Origin: Micromonospora violae
Lineage (GTDB): Bacteria; Actinomycetota; Actinomycetes; Mycobacteriales; Micromonosporaceae
Reading direction: 5' to 3'
DNA length: 64,000 bases
Assembly (NCBI RefSeq): GCF_004217135.1
Contig: NZ_SHKK01000001.1
Coordinates: 372,001 to 436,000 of the forward strand
The notes beneath the pieces were generated by a model. That model made no database searches and was not told the origin of the DNA. It saw only the letters and a program-made list of their open reading frames with translations. Shown here one piece after another: positions 49,290 to 57,816 of the stretch. The translations under genes were made by a program, and so were the position numbers. Each line of letters starts with the position of its first letter. The first letter of the stretch is position 1.

Positions 49290-50117
49290 ATGACTGCGAT
49301 ACGAGAGATGTACGCCCGCTGGGCCGCGGGGGACATGGGCGAGGACGACCAGTGGGGAGACGTCACCGCCGAGCCACGCGGCCTGGACTACGCGGAGGTG
49401 TCCGCCGACGGCGTACCGGCGATGTGGCTCATCCCGCACGGCGTCGGCCCCGACCGGGTGATCGTCGCGCTGCACGGTGGCGGGTTCGTGAGCGGGTCCA
49501 TCTACACCCACCGCAAGATGTACGGACACCTGGCGAAAGCGGCCGGGGTACGGGTGCTGCTCGCCAGCTACCGGCAGGCGCCCGAGTTCCGCTTCCCGGC
49601 GCAGATCGAGGACGCGGTCACCGCGTACCGCTGGGCGGTGGCGCGTACCCAGGTGGTGGCTCTGGCGGGCGACTCCTCGGGTGGCGGCCTCGCCGTGCAG
49701 GTGGCCCTCCGCGAACCCGGTGTCGCCGCGCTGCTGTTGCTGTCGCCGTGGATCGACATGGATCCGGCGCAGACGGCGACCTCATACGAGGAGAGCGCCG
49801 GCACGGATCTCTTCTTCACCCGTCCGATGGTGCAGGGTCTCATTGCGCAGTACCTGCCGCAGGGCCACAGTGGTCTGGCACCAGAGGTCAACGCCTTCCA
49901 CGCCGACCTGTCCGCGCTGCCTCCCCTCTACGTGCAGTGCGGCGGTGAGGAGAGCGGCCGTGGTGACAGTGAACGCCTCGCGAAGCTGACCGGGGCCCAG
50001 ATGGACGTCTTCGACGGGCAGTTGCACACGTTCCAGATGGCGGCCGGGCGGGCACCGGTCGCCGACGAGGCGATCGGGAGGTTGGCCGCATGGGTACGCC
50101 CGAAGCTGGGGCTCTGA
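49290..50117 (+). CDS. Alpha/beta hydrolase, HSL-like esterase family
   Basis: A 275-residue enzyme from ATG 49290. Oxyanion-hole motif LHGGGFVSGSIYTHRK, nucleophile VALAGDSSGGGLAVQ (GDSxGG), acid GGEESGRGDSERLA and histidine QLHTFQMAAGR give the catalytic set of HSL-type carboxylesterases. It probably hydrolyses short-chain esters. The stop lies inside the sigma-factor start by 28 bases, so the two genes are coupled. The frame extends upstream to 48918, but that part is a shadow. Confidence 0.88.
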   Translation: MTAIREMYARWAAGDMGEDDQWGDVTAEPRGLDYAEVSADGVPAMWLIPHGVGPDRVIVALHGGGFVSGSIYTHRKMYGHLAKAAGVRVLLASYRQAPEFRFPAQIEDAVTAYRWAVARTQVVALAGDSSGGGLAVQVALREPGVAALLLLSPWIDMDPAQTATSYEESAGTDLFFTRPMVQGLIAQYLPQGHSGLAPEVNAFHADLSALPPLYVQCGGEESGRGDSERLAKLTGAQMDVFDGQLHTFQMAAGRAPVADEAIGRLAAWVRPKLGL

Positions 50118-50989
50118 CCGAGGCGTTCGAGGTCGAACGTCGAGGGTTGTTCGCCCACGCGTACCGGATGCTCGGCGCGTACCACGAGGCCGAGGACGTC
50201 GTGCAGGACACGTACGTGCGGGCGCTGCGCGGGTGGGAGACGTTCGAGCGGCGATCGTCGCTGCGCACCTGGCTCTACCGGATCGCCACGAACGTCTGCC
50301 TCACCGTCCTCGAGGGCCGTGGGCGGCGCGCGCTCTCCCTCGGTCTCGGTCCGGACGGCCTGGGTCCGTGGCTTGAGCCGTTACCGACGGATCCGGTCGA
50401 CCTGGTGACCGCGCGGGAGAGTGTGCGGCTCGCCTTCGTGGTGGGGTTGCATCACCTCGCCCCTCGGCAGCGGGCCGTTCTGCTGTTGCGTGAGGTGTTG
50501 GCCTTCTCGGCGGCCGAGACCGGGGAGGCGCTGGGCATGTCCGTGCCGGCGGTGAAGAGCGCCCTCCAACGGGCCAGAGCCCGACTCGCCGAGGTGGCGC
50601 CGGCCCGCGACGACGTGCTGGACGTCACCTCGCCCCGGGCCCGGGAGCTGCTCGCCAGGTACATGGCGGCGTGGGAGACATCCGACGCGGACGCGTTCCG
50701 CGAGGTGTTGCGCGCGGACGCGTCCATCGAACCGGTGGGCTCGCCGGTCTCGTACGCCGGTCGGGCGGCGTGCCTGGCCTTCGCCGGGCCCGCGCTGGGC
50801 AGTGCCGGGGATTGGCGGATGGCGGCGACCGAGGCGAACGGCCAGCCCGCAGCCGTGGCGTGGTTCCAGGGCGAGCCCTACGGTGTGGCGGTGTTGACGG
50901 TCGCCGACGACGGGATCGTCGCGATCACCCTCTTCGGGAACCCGAAGGTGGTGGAGCCCTTCGTCCGCGAGCCCGCTCGGGGTCGGTGA
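50090..50989 (+). CDS. ECF RNA polymerase sigma factor with SnoaL-like C-terminal extension
   Basis: A 299-residue protein. Sigma-2 region: EVERRGLFAHAYRMLGAYHE and AEDVVQDTYVRALRG. Sigma-4: HLAPRQRAVLLLREVLAFSA, MSVPAVKSALQRARARL. Residues about 180-299 form a SnoaL-like domain (LARYMAAWETSDADAFREVL), as in several ECF groups where it replaces an anti-sigma factor. It overlaps the upstream esterase gene by 28 bases and is probably co-transcribed with it. Confidence 0.9.
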   Translation: MGTPEAGALTEAFEVERRGLFAHAYRMLGAYHEAEDVVQDTYVRALRGWETFERRSSLRTWLYRIATNVCLTVLEGRGRRALSLGLGPDGLGPWLEPLPTDPVDLVTARESVRLAFVVGLHHLAPRQRAVLLLREVLAFSAAETGEALGMSVPAVKSALQRARARLAEVAPARDDVLDVTSPRARELLARYMAAWETSDADAFREVLRADASIEPVGSPVSYAGRAACLAFAGPALGSAGDWRMAATEANGQPAAVAWFQGEPYGVAVLTVADDGIVAITLFGNPKVVEPFVREPARGR

Positions 50990-51024
50990 TACGAGGGCTG
51001 CGGCCCTGCGGGTCTCCCGAGTGC

Positions 51025-52320
51025 TCAGCGGTTGAGGTACGCGGTGAGGCCACCGAGTTCCTCGCTGGCGATGAACACCGACCGCACGTTGAGGATGGCT
51101 TCCTCCACGTGGGTGGAGCAGCCCCACGCCGAGTCGCCCCACGAATCGGCGATCTTGATCTCGGCCGGCGCGGCGCACCCGGCGGCACCGCCGAGCTGAC
51201 AGTGCTCGGGGTGCGGCGTGGCCGCCTGCGCGACAGCGGCGGCACGCATCTGCGCGGCGAGTTCCGCCGCGGCGGCGGCGCGCTGCTCAGCCTCGGCGCG
51301 CAGGTCCCGCTCCACGCGTAGCACCTTGGCCAGCTCGTCGTTGGCCGCCTTGGCGCGTGCCTCGGCGGCGAGTTTCGCCTGCTCGATGTGGTGGCGTTCG
51401 ATGGCCAGGGCGGCGGTGCCGGCGAAGAGCCGGGCGAGCGCGAGGTCGGTGTCCTGCGGGACGCGCGGGGTGCGGTGATACATCGCGAAGGTGCCCAACA
51501 GGCCGCCGTCGCGGCCCAGGATCGGGGTCGACCAGCAGGCCGCCAACCCGGCCTGGTCAGCCAGGTCCCGGAAGTCGTTCCAGAATGGATCGGTGGTGAT
51601 GTCGGTGACGATGACCGGTTCCCGCCGGTGCGCGGCGGTGCCGCACGAGCCGACACCCTCGCCGGTCGCGATGCCGTCGATGGCCTTGTTGTAGAAGTCG
51701 GGCAGGCTCGGCGCGGCGCCGTGGCGCAGGTGCCGGGCGTCGGGATCGGCGAGCAGGACGGAGACGAGCACCTCCTGCGGTGCGAGGTTCTCGATACAGC
51801 GGGCCATCCCGTCGAGCACCTCGACCAGCGGTGCCTGGCGGGCGATCTGCTCCAGCAGGGCACGGTGTTCGGCCATCAACCGCTGGGCATGCTTGACCTG
51901 GGTGGTCTCCACACCCAGCACCCGAACGCCGATCACATTGCCGTCGGCGTCCCGGCGCGGCTCGTAGGTGAAGTCGAAGAACGCCTCGCGCGACTGCGGG
52001 CCGCTGCCCAGCATCACCCGGACGTCCCGCCCGGTGTAGGGCTCACCCGTGCGCAGGACCTGATCCAGGAGCGCGATGAATCCCTGATCGGCCAGCTCAG
52101 GCATCAGTTCGGCGAGCGCGACCCCGACCCGGGCCCGTTCCTCGCCGACGGTGGCGAAGAACGCCGGGTTCGCCGTCTGCACCACGTGTGCGGGCCCCGC
52201 CAGAGACGCGAAGACGGCGATGGACTGCCCGAACAACGCCCGCAGGTCCTCCTCCGCTGCTCGCTCGGCAGCCGCCGGACCCGCAGCAGCGGTAGACCGT
52301 TGGTCTGGCACCGCGGTCAT
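51025..52320 (-). CDS. PAS-GAF protein with Cys/Trp C-terminal domain
   Basis: A 431-residue protein. PAS-like domain about residues 25-145 (FGQSIAVFASLAGPAHVVQT), GAF domain about 160-315 (LLADPDARHLRHGAAPSLPD), coiled coil 315-375 (LAAEARAKAANDELAKVLRV). The last about 50 residues have HCQLGGAAGC, KIADSWGDSAWGCSTHVEEA and SVFIASEELGGL, a compact conserved block I cannot name. No kinase, GGDEF or HTH domain follows, so its output is unknown. It might act as a diffusible sensor adaptor. Confidence 0.8.
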   Translation of the reverse strand: MTAVPDQRSTAAAGPAAAERAAEEDLRALFGQSIAVFASLAGPAHVVQTANPAFFATVGEERARVGVALAELMPELADQGFIALLDQVLRTGEPYTGRDVRVMLGSGPQSREAFFDFTYEPRRDADGNVIGVRVLGVETTQVKHAQRLMAEHRALLEQIARQAPLVEVLDGMARCIENLAPQEVLVSVLLADPDARHLRHGAAPSLPDFYNKAIDGIATGEGVGSCGTAAHRREPVIVTDITTDPFWNDFRDLADQAGLAACWSTPILGRDGGLLGTFAMYHRTPRVPQDTDLALARLFAGTAALAIERHHIEQAKLAAEARAKAANDELAKVLRVERDLRAEAEQRAAAAAELAAQMRAAAVAQAATPHPEHCQLGGAAGCAAPAEIKIADSWGDSAWGCSTHVEEAILNVRSVFIASEELGGLTAYLNR

Positions 52321-52512
52321 GGTGTGGTGTCGCCTCTCGTCTGCGGATAGGGGAACGGCCGATGGCGCCGCCGGGGGAGTGCGGGTCGCCGCGGTGCGGT
52401 GGCGATCGGCAGAAGCTGTCGCCGGTGCAGCGTACCCACGCCTGCCATCGGGGCCTTACCCACCAACCACGCACCGCAACCCGTCGCCCGAACAGCCGGT
52501 GCGGGCCGGGGT

Positions 52513-52914
52513 TTACTGATGCCAGGGGTCACCGGACGCGCCGGCGGCGAGGTGTCGTTCGTAGCTGGCCACTTTGCCGTTGATGAGGTCGAGGCAGTCA
52601 TGCAGCTGCGCGAGCTGCCCGGTGATGTGGCGCTGGTGTTCGCGCAGCAGCGTGAGCCGTTCCGCCTCATTGCCGCTGCCCTCCCGGACGAGTTGGGCCA
52701 GGCGGCTGATCGTGGAGAGCGGCATCCCGGACGCCCGAAACTTCACGCAGTTCGTCAACCACTCGACATCCCAGGCGCTGTAGACGCGCCTGCCGGCCCC
52801 GTCGCGCCGCACCTCACTGGCGAGCAGACCCGCACGCTCGTAGAGCCGCAGGGTGTGCACGCTCAGCCCGGTACGCTGCGCCACCTGTCCGATGCTCAGG
52901 CCGCTGTCCGCCAT
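52513..52914 (-). CDS. MerR family transcriptional regulator
   Basis: A 133-residue protein from ATG 52914. MerR helix-turn-helix LSIGQVAQRTGLSVHTLRLY with RYE-type element YERAGLLA at residues 5-35, then a coiled-coil dimerisation helix (EGSGNEAERLTLLREHQRHI). No metal-binding cysteine cluster is present, so it belongs to the small-molecule-responsive type. It probably controls the divergent SDR gene. The frame to 52956 is not needed. Confidence 0.92.
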   Translation of the reverse strand: MADSGLSIGQVAQRTGLSVHTLRLYERAGLLASEVRRDGAGRRVYSAWDVEWLTNCVKFRASGMPLSTISRLAQLVREGSGNEAERLTLLREHQRHITGQLAQLHDCLDLINGKVASYERHLAAGASGDPWHQ

Positions 52915-52932
52915 GGCATCGACCGTAACCTG

Positions 52933-52963
52933 TTGACCTAGACCTCGGTCTAGCACCTAGCGT
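52933..52963 (+). promoter_or_regulatory. MerR-type promoter and operator
   Basis: CTAGACCTCGGTCTAG (52938-52953) is a perfect 7-bp inverted repeat. It lies between TTGACC (-35 like, 52933) and TAGCGT (-10 like, 52958), with 19 bases between them. A 19-bp spacer with the operator inside is the MerR-family promoter layout. It should drive the SDR gene. Confidence 0.75.
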
Positions 52964-52970
52964 CCGCGAC

Positions 52971-53876
52971 ATGACCCACACCACATTCGGTGCCCACAGT
53001 ACGACCGGCGACGTCCTCGCCGGAATCGACCTGACCGGCAGGACCGCCCTCGTCACGGGCGGCTACTCCGGCCTCGGTCTCGCCACGACCCGCGCGCTCA
53101 GCCGTGCCGGGGCCCGGGTCGTCGTGCCCGCCCTCCGCCCGGACGTGGCGCGGCAGGCCCTCGCCGACGTGGCCGGGGTCGAGGTCGACCAGCTCGATCT
53201 CGCCGACCTCGACTCCGTCCGCGCGTTCGCCGAACGGTTCCGCCGCCGCCACCCCGCCCTCGACATCCTGATCGCGAGTGCCGGAGTCATGGCCTGCCCG
53301 CAGCGGCGGGTCGGGCCCGGCTGGGAAGCCCACTTCGCGATCAACCACCTCGGCCACTACGCGCTGACGAATCTGCTGTGGCCCGCGCTCACCACCGCCG
53401 ACACCGCCCGTGTCGTCTCGGTCGCCTCCGGCCGTGACGCGACGTGGCGTTTGCGGTGGGACGACGTGCAGTTCGAACGCGGCTACGACAAGTGGGCGGC
53501 ATACACCCAGTCCAAGCTCGCGAACATCCTGTTCGCCCGCCACCTCGACATGCTCGGCAGGGCGCGGCGGGTCCGCGCCTTCGCCGTCAACCCCGGCTGG
53601 ATCCTCACCCCGCTGCAACGACACCTCGCGGTCGAGGAGATGGTCACGGCCGGCTGGATCGATGCGGACGGCACGCCCGCGCCGGGCCTGTTCAAGACCG
53701 TCGAGCAGGGCGCGGCGACCCAGGTGTGGGCCGCCACGTCACCGGACCTCGACGCGAACGGCGGCGAGTACTGCGTGGACTGCCGCGTCACCCCCGGCAG
53801 CCCCACGGACGGTGTCGAGGCGGCCCGCCTCTGGGCGCTGTCGGCCGACCTGACCGGCCTCAACATCGTCGGCTGA
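52971..53876 (+). CDS. Short-chain dehydrogenase/reductase
   Basis: A 301-residue SDR. NAD(P) site TALVTGGYSGLGLATTRALS, central IASAGVMACP, catalytic YTQSKLANILFARH (YxxxK) with the upstream serine near VVSVASGRDATWR. The C-terminal part ends LSADLTGLNIVG, as in retinol-dehydrogenase-like SDRs. The substrate is unknown. Regulated by the divergent MerR protein. Confidence 0.92.
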   Translation: MTHTTFGAHSTTGDVLAGIDLTGRTALVTGGYSGLGLATTRALSRAGARVVVPALRPDVARQALADVAGVEVDQLDLADLDSVRAFAERFRRRHPALDILIASAGVMACPQRRVGPGWEAHFAINHLGHYALTNLLWPALTTADTARVVSVASGRDATWRLRWDDVQFERGYDKWAAYTQSKLANILFARHLDMLGRARRVRAFAVNPGWILTPLQRHLAVEEMVTAGWIDADGTPAPGLFKTVEQGAATQVWAATSPDLDANGGEYCVDCRVTPGSPTDGVEAARLWALSADLTGLNIVG

Positions 53877-53912
53877 GCCTCGGCCGGCGCGGCGGACGTG
53901 GGTTGTCGACCG

Positions 53913-54776
53913 TCAGATCAGGGCCGCGGCGAGGGCGCGGAACCCGTCGGCGGGGAACGACGTGTCGTCGCCACCGTTGAGGACCTGGATCGCCACCTCG
54001 TCCGCGCCGGCCTGGTAGTGCTTCTCCAGCCCCGCCGCCACCTTCTCGACGGTGCCCCAGGGGATCAGCGCGTCGACGAGGCGGTCGCTGCCGCCGTCGG
54101 CGAAGTCCTCGTCGGTCCAGCCGAACCGCCGCAGGTTGTTGGTGTAGTTGGGCAGCGCGAGGTACCCGCTCGTGTACTGCCGGGCGGTGGCGCGCGCGGT
54201 GCTGGCGTCCGGGTCGAGGACGACCGCGACCTCGGGGGCGAGCAGCCGGTCGGGCCCGATCGCCGCCCGGGCCTCGGCGGTGTGCTCGGCCGGGACGAAG
54301 TACGGGTGCGCCCCGCTCGCACGGTCGCGGGAGAGTTCGAGCATCCGCGGGCCCAGCGCGGCCAGGATGCGCCGCTCGGGCGACACCCCGGCCGCGTCGA
54401 GGCCGTCCAGGTAGTCCACCATCCGTGAGTACGGCCTGCGGTAGTCGGTGCCGCCGCCTTCCACGATCACCGCATGGCTGGCGCCGAGGCCGAGCAGGAA
54501 GCGGCCGGGGTGCGCCCGCTCCGCGTCGTGGGCGAACGCCGCCACCTCGGGGGGTGTCGAGTGCCAGATGCTCACGATTCCCGTTGCGACCCCGATGCGC
54601 GTCGTGCCGTCCAGGATCTCCCGGAAGCGGGGGGCGACGTTCTCTCCGAAACCGCCGGAGAACCAGATCCGGGCGTAACCGAGGTCCTCCAGTTCGGTCG
54701 CGGCGGCGACGGCCTCGCCCGCACTCTCGCTAGCCAGGAAGAACGGTTGCCACACACTGACGAGTCGTTGTGTCAT
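53913..54776 (-). CDS. LLM class F420-dependent oxidoreductase
   Basis: A 287-residue protein of the luciferase-like flavin/F420 TIM-barrel family. Opening RLVSVWQPFFLASESAGEAV, then RIWFSGGFGENVAPRFREIL, RIGVATGIVSIWHSTPPEVA and RFLLGLGASHAVIVEG, close to the TIGR03620 F420 subgroup. It transfers hydride between F420 and an unknown substrate. It is monocistronic and converges with the SDR gene. Confidence 0.9.
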   Translation of the reverse strand: MTQRLVSVWQPFFLASESAGEAVAAATELEDLGYARIWFSGGFGENVAPRFREILDGTTRIGVATGIVSIWHSTPPEVAAFAHDAERAHPGRFLLGLGASHAVIVEGGGTDYRRPYSRMVDYLDGLDAAGVSPERRILAALGPRMLELSRDRASGAHPYFVPAEHTAEARAAIGPDRLLAPEVAVVLDPDASTARATARQYTSGYLALPNYTNNLRRFGWTDEDFADGGSDRLVDALIPWGTVEKVAAGLEKHYQAGADEVAIQVLNGGDDTSFPADGFRALAAALI

Positions 54777-54843
54777 AGCAAAACCCTACGACCCGTCAGC
54801 CGCTGTTGCGGGCAGCCCCGACTGCTCCGCACCGATTCACCGG

Positions 54844-55491
54844 TCACGGCGCAAGGCCGGCCTGGATCGCCAAAATGGCGGCCCGTACGCGATCACGGCT
54901 GCCGGTCTTGGCCAGCACGTTGGTCACGTGGGACTTGACGGTGCTCATGGACAGGTAGAGGCGTTCGGCGATCTCGTTGTTGTTGAGCCCGGCACCGATC
55001 AGGGCGAGCACGTCGGTCTCCCGGGCGGTCAGCTGGTAGGCCGCCAACTCCACCCGGGTGGCCGGCCCGGTCGTGCGGACCCGATCGAGCACGGCGCCGG
55101 TGACCTCGGCGGAGAGGACCGCCTCGCCGGCCGCGACGGTGCGCACGGCGGCGATCAGGTCGCGGGCGCTGGAGCGTTTGAGCAGGAACCCTCGGGCGCC
55201 GGCGGCGATGGCGTCCAGGACGTAGGCGTCGTCGTCGAAGGTGGTGACGACGATGACGGCCGGCGCGTGCGGGATCCTGGCCAGCTCGCGGGTGGCTTGC
55301 AGGCCGTCGAGTACCGGCATGCGGATGTCGACGAGGGCGACGTCGATGCGGGAGTCGCGACGCACGGCGTCGAGGAACTGCCGACCGTCGGCGCTCTCGG
55401 CCGCGACCTGGATGTCGGGTTGGGACCGCAGGATCAGGCTGAAGCCGTCCCGGACCAGCTCCTGGTCGTCGGCGATCGCGACCCGGATCAT
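54844..55491 (-). CDS. NarL/LuxR-family response regulator
   Basis: A 215-residue regulator. The receiver domain has acidic residues IADDQELVRDG and phosphoacceptor ALVDIRMPVLDG at D55, with a typical lysine in FLLKRSSARDLI. The C-terminal LuxR HTH is LTARETDVLALIGAGLNNNE then IAERLYLSMSTVKSHVTNVL. Its ATG overlaps the kinase TGA as ATGA, so the pair is translated together. Targets are unknown. Confidence 0.94.
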   Translation of the reverse strand: MIRVAIADDQELVRDGFSLILRSQPDIQVAAESADGRQFLDAVRRDSRIDVALVDIRMPVLDGLQATRELARIPHAPAVIVVTTFDDDAYVLDAIAAGARGFLLKRSSARDLIAAVRTVAAGEAVLSAEVTGAVLDRVRTTGPATRVELAAYQLTARETDVLALIGAGLNNNEIAERLYLSMSTVKSHVTNVLAKTGSRDRVRAAILAIQAGLAP

Positions 55492-56600
55492 GGGGTCGCC
55501 GCCGGCAGGTCGGCCTGCACCACCGTGCCGCCGCCGGGGCGCTGGCTGAGCTGCCAGCTCCCACCTCGCGCGGCGACGCGCTCTGAGATGCCGAGCAGCC
55601 CCGAGCCGCTGGTGGGTGCGCGGGGCGGTCCGATGCCGTCGTCGCTGACCCGCAGGCGGACGTGATCGCCGACGCGGACCAACTCGACCCAGGCCGCCGT
55701 GGCTTTCGCGTGCCGGGCGATGTTGGTGAGGGCCTCCTGGGTGATGCGGTAGGCGGTCAACACACCGACCTCGTCCAGGCCCGGCTCGGGGTCCAGGTGG
55801 ACCCGGACCGTCACACCCTGTTGGCGTAGGGGCTGGGCGAGCAACTCGTCGATGTCGGAGAGGCGCGGCGGCGCGCTCACCGCGATCGACGCGTTCGGAT
55901 CGCGCAGGTGCACGACGAGTGTGTCGAGTTCGCTCAGCGCGGTGCGACCGCTGTCCGCGATCGCCCGCAGGGCCGCCCCCGGGTCGGCACTGAGCTGGCC
56001 TGCCTCGGCCTGCACCACCATGGCGGTGACGTGGTGGCCGACCACGTCATGCAGCTCGCGGGCCAGGTTGGTGCGCTGTTCCCGCCAGGCCGCCTGGTCA
56101 CGCAGGTCGCCTGCCTCGCGGGTGAGGGCGTAGCCCCGTGCCCAGGAGCGCAACAGGATGGCCAGGAGGTAGCCGGCCGTCACGAAGAAGAACGGCTGCT
56201 CGTACAGCCCTCGCTCGTTGACGAGCGCGGTGACGAGGGCGCCGGCCGCGCCGATCAAGCCCGCCACCCACCCCCGCCACGGGTGTCGGGCCGGGTCCTC
56301 GCAGACGGAGACGAACACCAGGCCGGCGGCGGCGAGGCCCAACTGCACCGACTCCCCGGTGCTCACGATCGCCACGAACCCCGCGCAGGCGGCGAAGACC
56401 AGGGCCCGGTGGCGGGGGCGCAGCGCGATGGCCCCGAGGCCGACCGGTAGCACCAGCCACGCCCAGCCCGCCGCAACGGAGACGCCGCCTTCGACGGTGG
56501 TGACCACGGCGGCAATGATCAGACCCGCCGCACCGTAGGCGAGCCGGCGCACCCGTTCGGGGTCGCGCAACCGTTCGCGGATTGCAGTCAGCACCTGCAC
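55488..56600 (-). CDS. HisKA_3-type sensor histidine kinase
   Basis: A 370-residue kinase. Residues 20-155 hold about five membrane helices (LIIAAVVTTVEGGVSVAAGW and onward). The dimerisation domain has NLARELHDVVGHHVTAMVV with H184 as the phosphorylated residue. The HATPase part has RITQEALTNIARHAKATAAW and GSGLLGISERVAARGGSW. It phosphorylates the adjacent response regulator. The signal may be a membrane or cell-envelope one, judging by the small extracytoplasmic loops. Confidence 0.94.
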   Translation of the reverse strand: MQVLTAIRERLRDPERVRRLAYGAAGLIIAAVVTTVEGGVSVAAGWAWLVLPVGLGAIALRPRHRALVFAACAGFVAIVSTGESVQLGLAAAGLVFVSVCEDPARHPWRGWVAGLIGAAGALVTALVNERGLYEQPFFFVTAGYLLAILLRSWARGYALTREAGDLRDQAAWREQRTNLARELHDVVGHHVTAMVVQAEAGQLSADPGAALRAIADSGRTALSELDTLVVHLRDPNASIAVSAPPRLSDIDELLAQPLRQQGVTVRVHLDPEPGLDEVGVLTAYRITQEALTNIARHAKATAAWVELVRVGDHVRLRVSDDGIGPPRAPTSGSGLLGISERVAARGGSWQLSQRPGGGTVVQADLPAATP

Positions 56601-56732
56601 AGTCTCCGCGACCCGCCGAAGGACCGGCTAGTACCCAGGTACCGGATCGGCCGGCACCCCGGTACCACCGCCGCGACCGGCTCGGCACCGCGGCACGTTC
56701 CGCGACGACGCTGACCGCACGACCCTTCAGGG
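56601..56732. promoter_or_regulatory. Divergent promoter region
   Basis: A 132-base gap between the kinase (minus) and CDP-alcohol gene (plus). Two AGTACCC/GGGTACC-like halves are present (CTAGTACCCAGGTACCGG near 56630), with the palindrome GGTACC. The two-component pair may regulate the divergent membrane genes here. Confidence 0.4.
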
Positions 56733-57326
56733 GTGACTCTCGTTGACTCCCGCGCCGCCACCACCGTCGGCCCGCTGCGGACGGTTCCCAACTACATCAC
56801 CGCCATTCGCACGGTCGCCGCGGTCACCGTCGGTATCGCCGCCCTCGTCTCCGGTTCGTGGATATTGATGGCTGTATCGTACGGTATTTACTGGCTCGGT
56901 GACGTGCTCGACGGCTGGGCCGCCCGTCGGCTCGAACAGGAGACCCGAGCCGGGGCTGTCTTCGACATCGTGAGCGACCGCGCGTGCACCGCCGTACTCT
57001 GCGTGGGCCTGGTCGCCCTCGTGCCCGGGGTCGCGGTCGTGGCCCTGGTCTTCCTGCTCTCGTTCCTGGTGTTGGACACCATGCTGTCGCTGGCGTTCCT
57101 GTGCTGGCCCGTGCTCAGCCCCAACTACTTCCACCTGGTCGACCGGCGGGTGTGGGCGTTGAACTGGTCGCCCCTGGCCAAGGTCGCCAACACCGCCGGG
57201 GTCATCGGCGCCATCGCGATCGGGCAGTACCCGCTCGCGCTGGGCGTCGCCGTCGCCGTCGTCGCGGTCAAGCTGTGGTCGGCCGCAGCGGTGGTCCGGC
57301 TGCTCGAACGGGACGGCCGGGCGTGA
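56733..57326 (+). CDS. CDP-alcohol phosphatidyltransferase family protein
   Basis: A 197-residue membrane protein, GTG 56733. The active-site motif is GDVLDGWAARRLEQETRAGA then VFDIVSDR, matching D-x2-D-G-x2-A-R-x8-G-x3-D-x3-D. It has about five further helices. It joins a CDP-activated diacylglycerol or alcohol to another alcohol in phospholipid synthesis. The next gene overlaps its stop (GTGA). The envelope-directed two-component system is divergent. Confidence 0.92.
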   Translation: MTLVDSRAATTVGPLRTVPNYITAIRTVAAVTVGIAALVSGSWILMAVSYGIYWLGDVLDGWAARRLEQETRAGAVFDIVSDRACTAVLCVGLVALVPGVAVVALVFLLSFLVLDTMLSLAFLCWPVLSPNYFHLVDRRVWALNWSPLAKVANTAGVIGAIAIGQYPLALGVAVAVVAVKLWSAAAVVRLLERDGRA

Positions 57327-57793
57327 GCATCCTCGCCGAGGCCGCGGTGGCGCTCGGCTACGGTCTCGCTTCGGCGCTCGTCCCGGTCGTCAACTCCGAG
57401 GCGTACGCCGTGGTCGCCGGGCACCGTGGCGGTCAGGCCATCATCGCCGTGGTCGCTCTGGCGCTCGGGCAGACCGCCGGCAAACTGCTCCTGTTCGAGT
57501 CGGCCCGTCGCGGATCGGGACAACTGGCCCAGAAGATCGCACAGCGGAGCGGAGCAGGTCGCGCGGCGGCTCGGGCCGCACGGTGGACCGAGCCGATCCG
57601 GCGCTGGCTTTCCCGCCGCCGCACCGCCCTACCGACCGTGCTGGTCTCCGCCGCCGTCGGGGTTCCACCGCTGGCCGTCGTCAGCGTCGCCGCCGGCACC
57701 ACGGGCCTTCGACGCGGCGAGTTCGCCGTCGCGTGCCTCCTCGGGCGGGCGACCCGTTTCGCCCTCCTCGCCCTGCCCGCGCTGCTGGCCTGA
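57323..57793 (+). CDS. Small VTT/DedA-like membrane protein
   Basis: A 156-residue protein from GTG 57323. The first part AEAAVALGYGLASALVPVVN, then a motif like GHRGGQAIIAVVALALGQTA and GKLLLFESARRGSG, resembles the SNARE-associated/VTT fold (DedA) with conserved G-x-x-x-G-K region. Later helices are VLVSAAVGVPPLAVVSVAAG and RATRFALLALPALLA. DedA proteins act in phospholipid flipping or envelope homeostasis, which suits coupling to the CDP-alcohol enzyme. Confidence 0.75.
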   Translation: MSILAEAAVALGYGLASALVPVVNSEAYAVVAGHRGGQAIIAVVALALGQTAGKLLLFESARRGSGQLAQKIAQRSGAGRAAARAARWTEPIRRWLSRRRTALPTVLVSAAVGVPPLAVVSVAAGTTGLRRGEFAVACLLGRATRFALLALPALLA

Positions 57794-57816
57794 CAAGCAG
57801 GCGAGACGGCGGGTGC

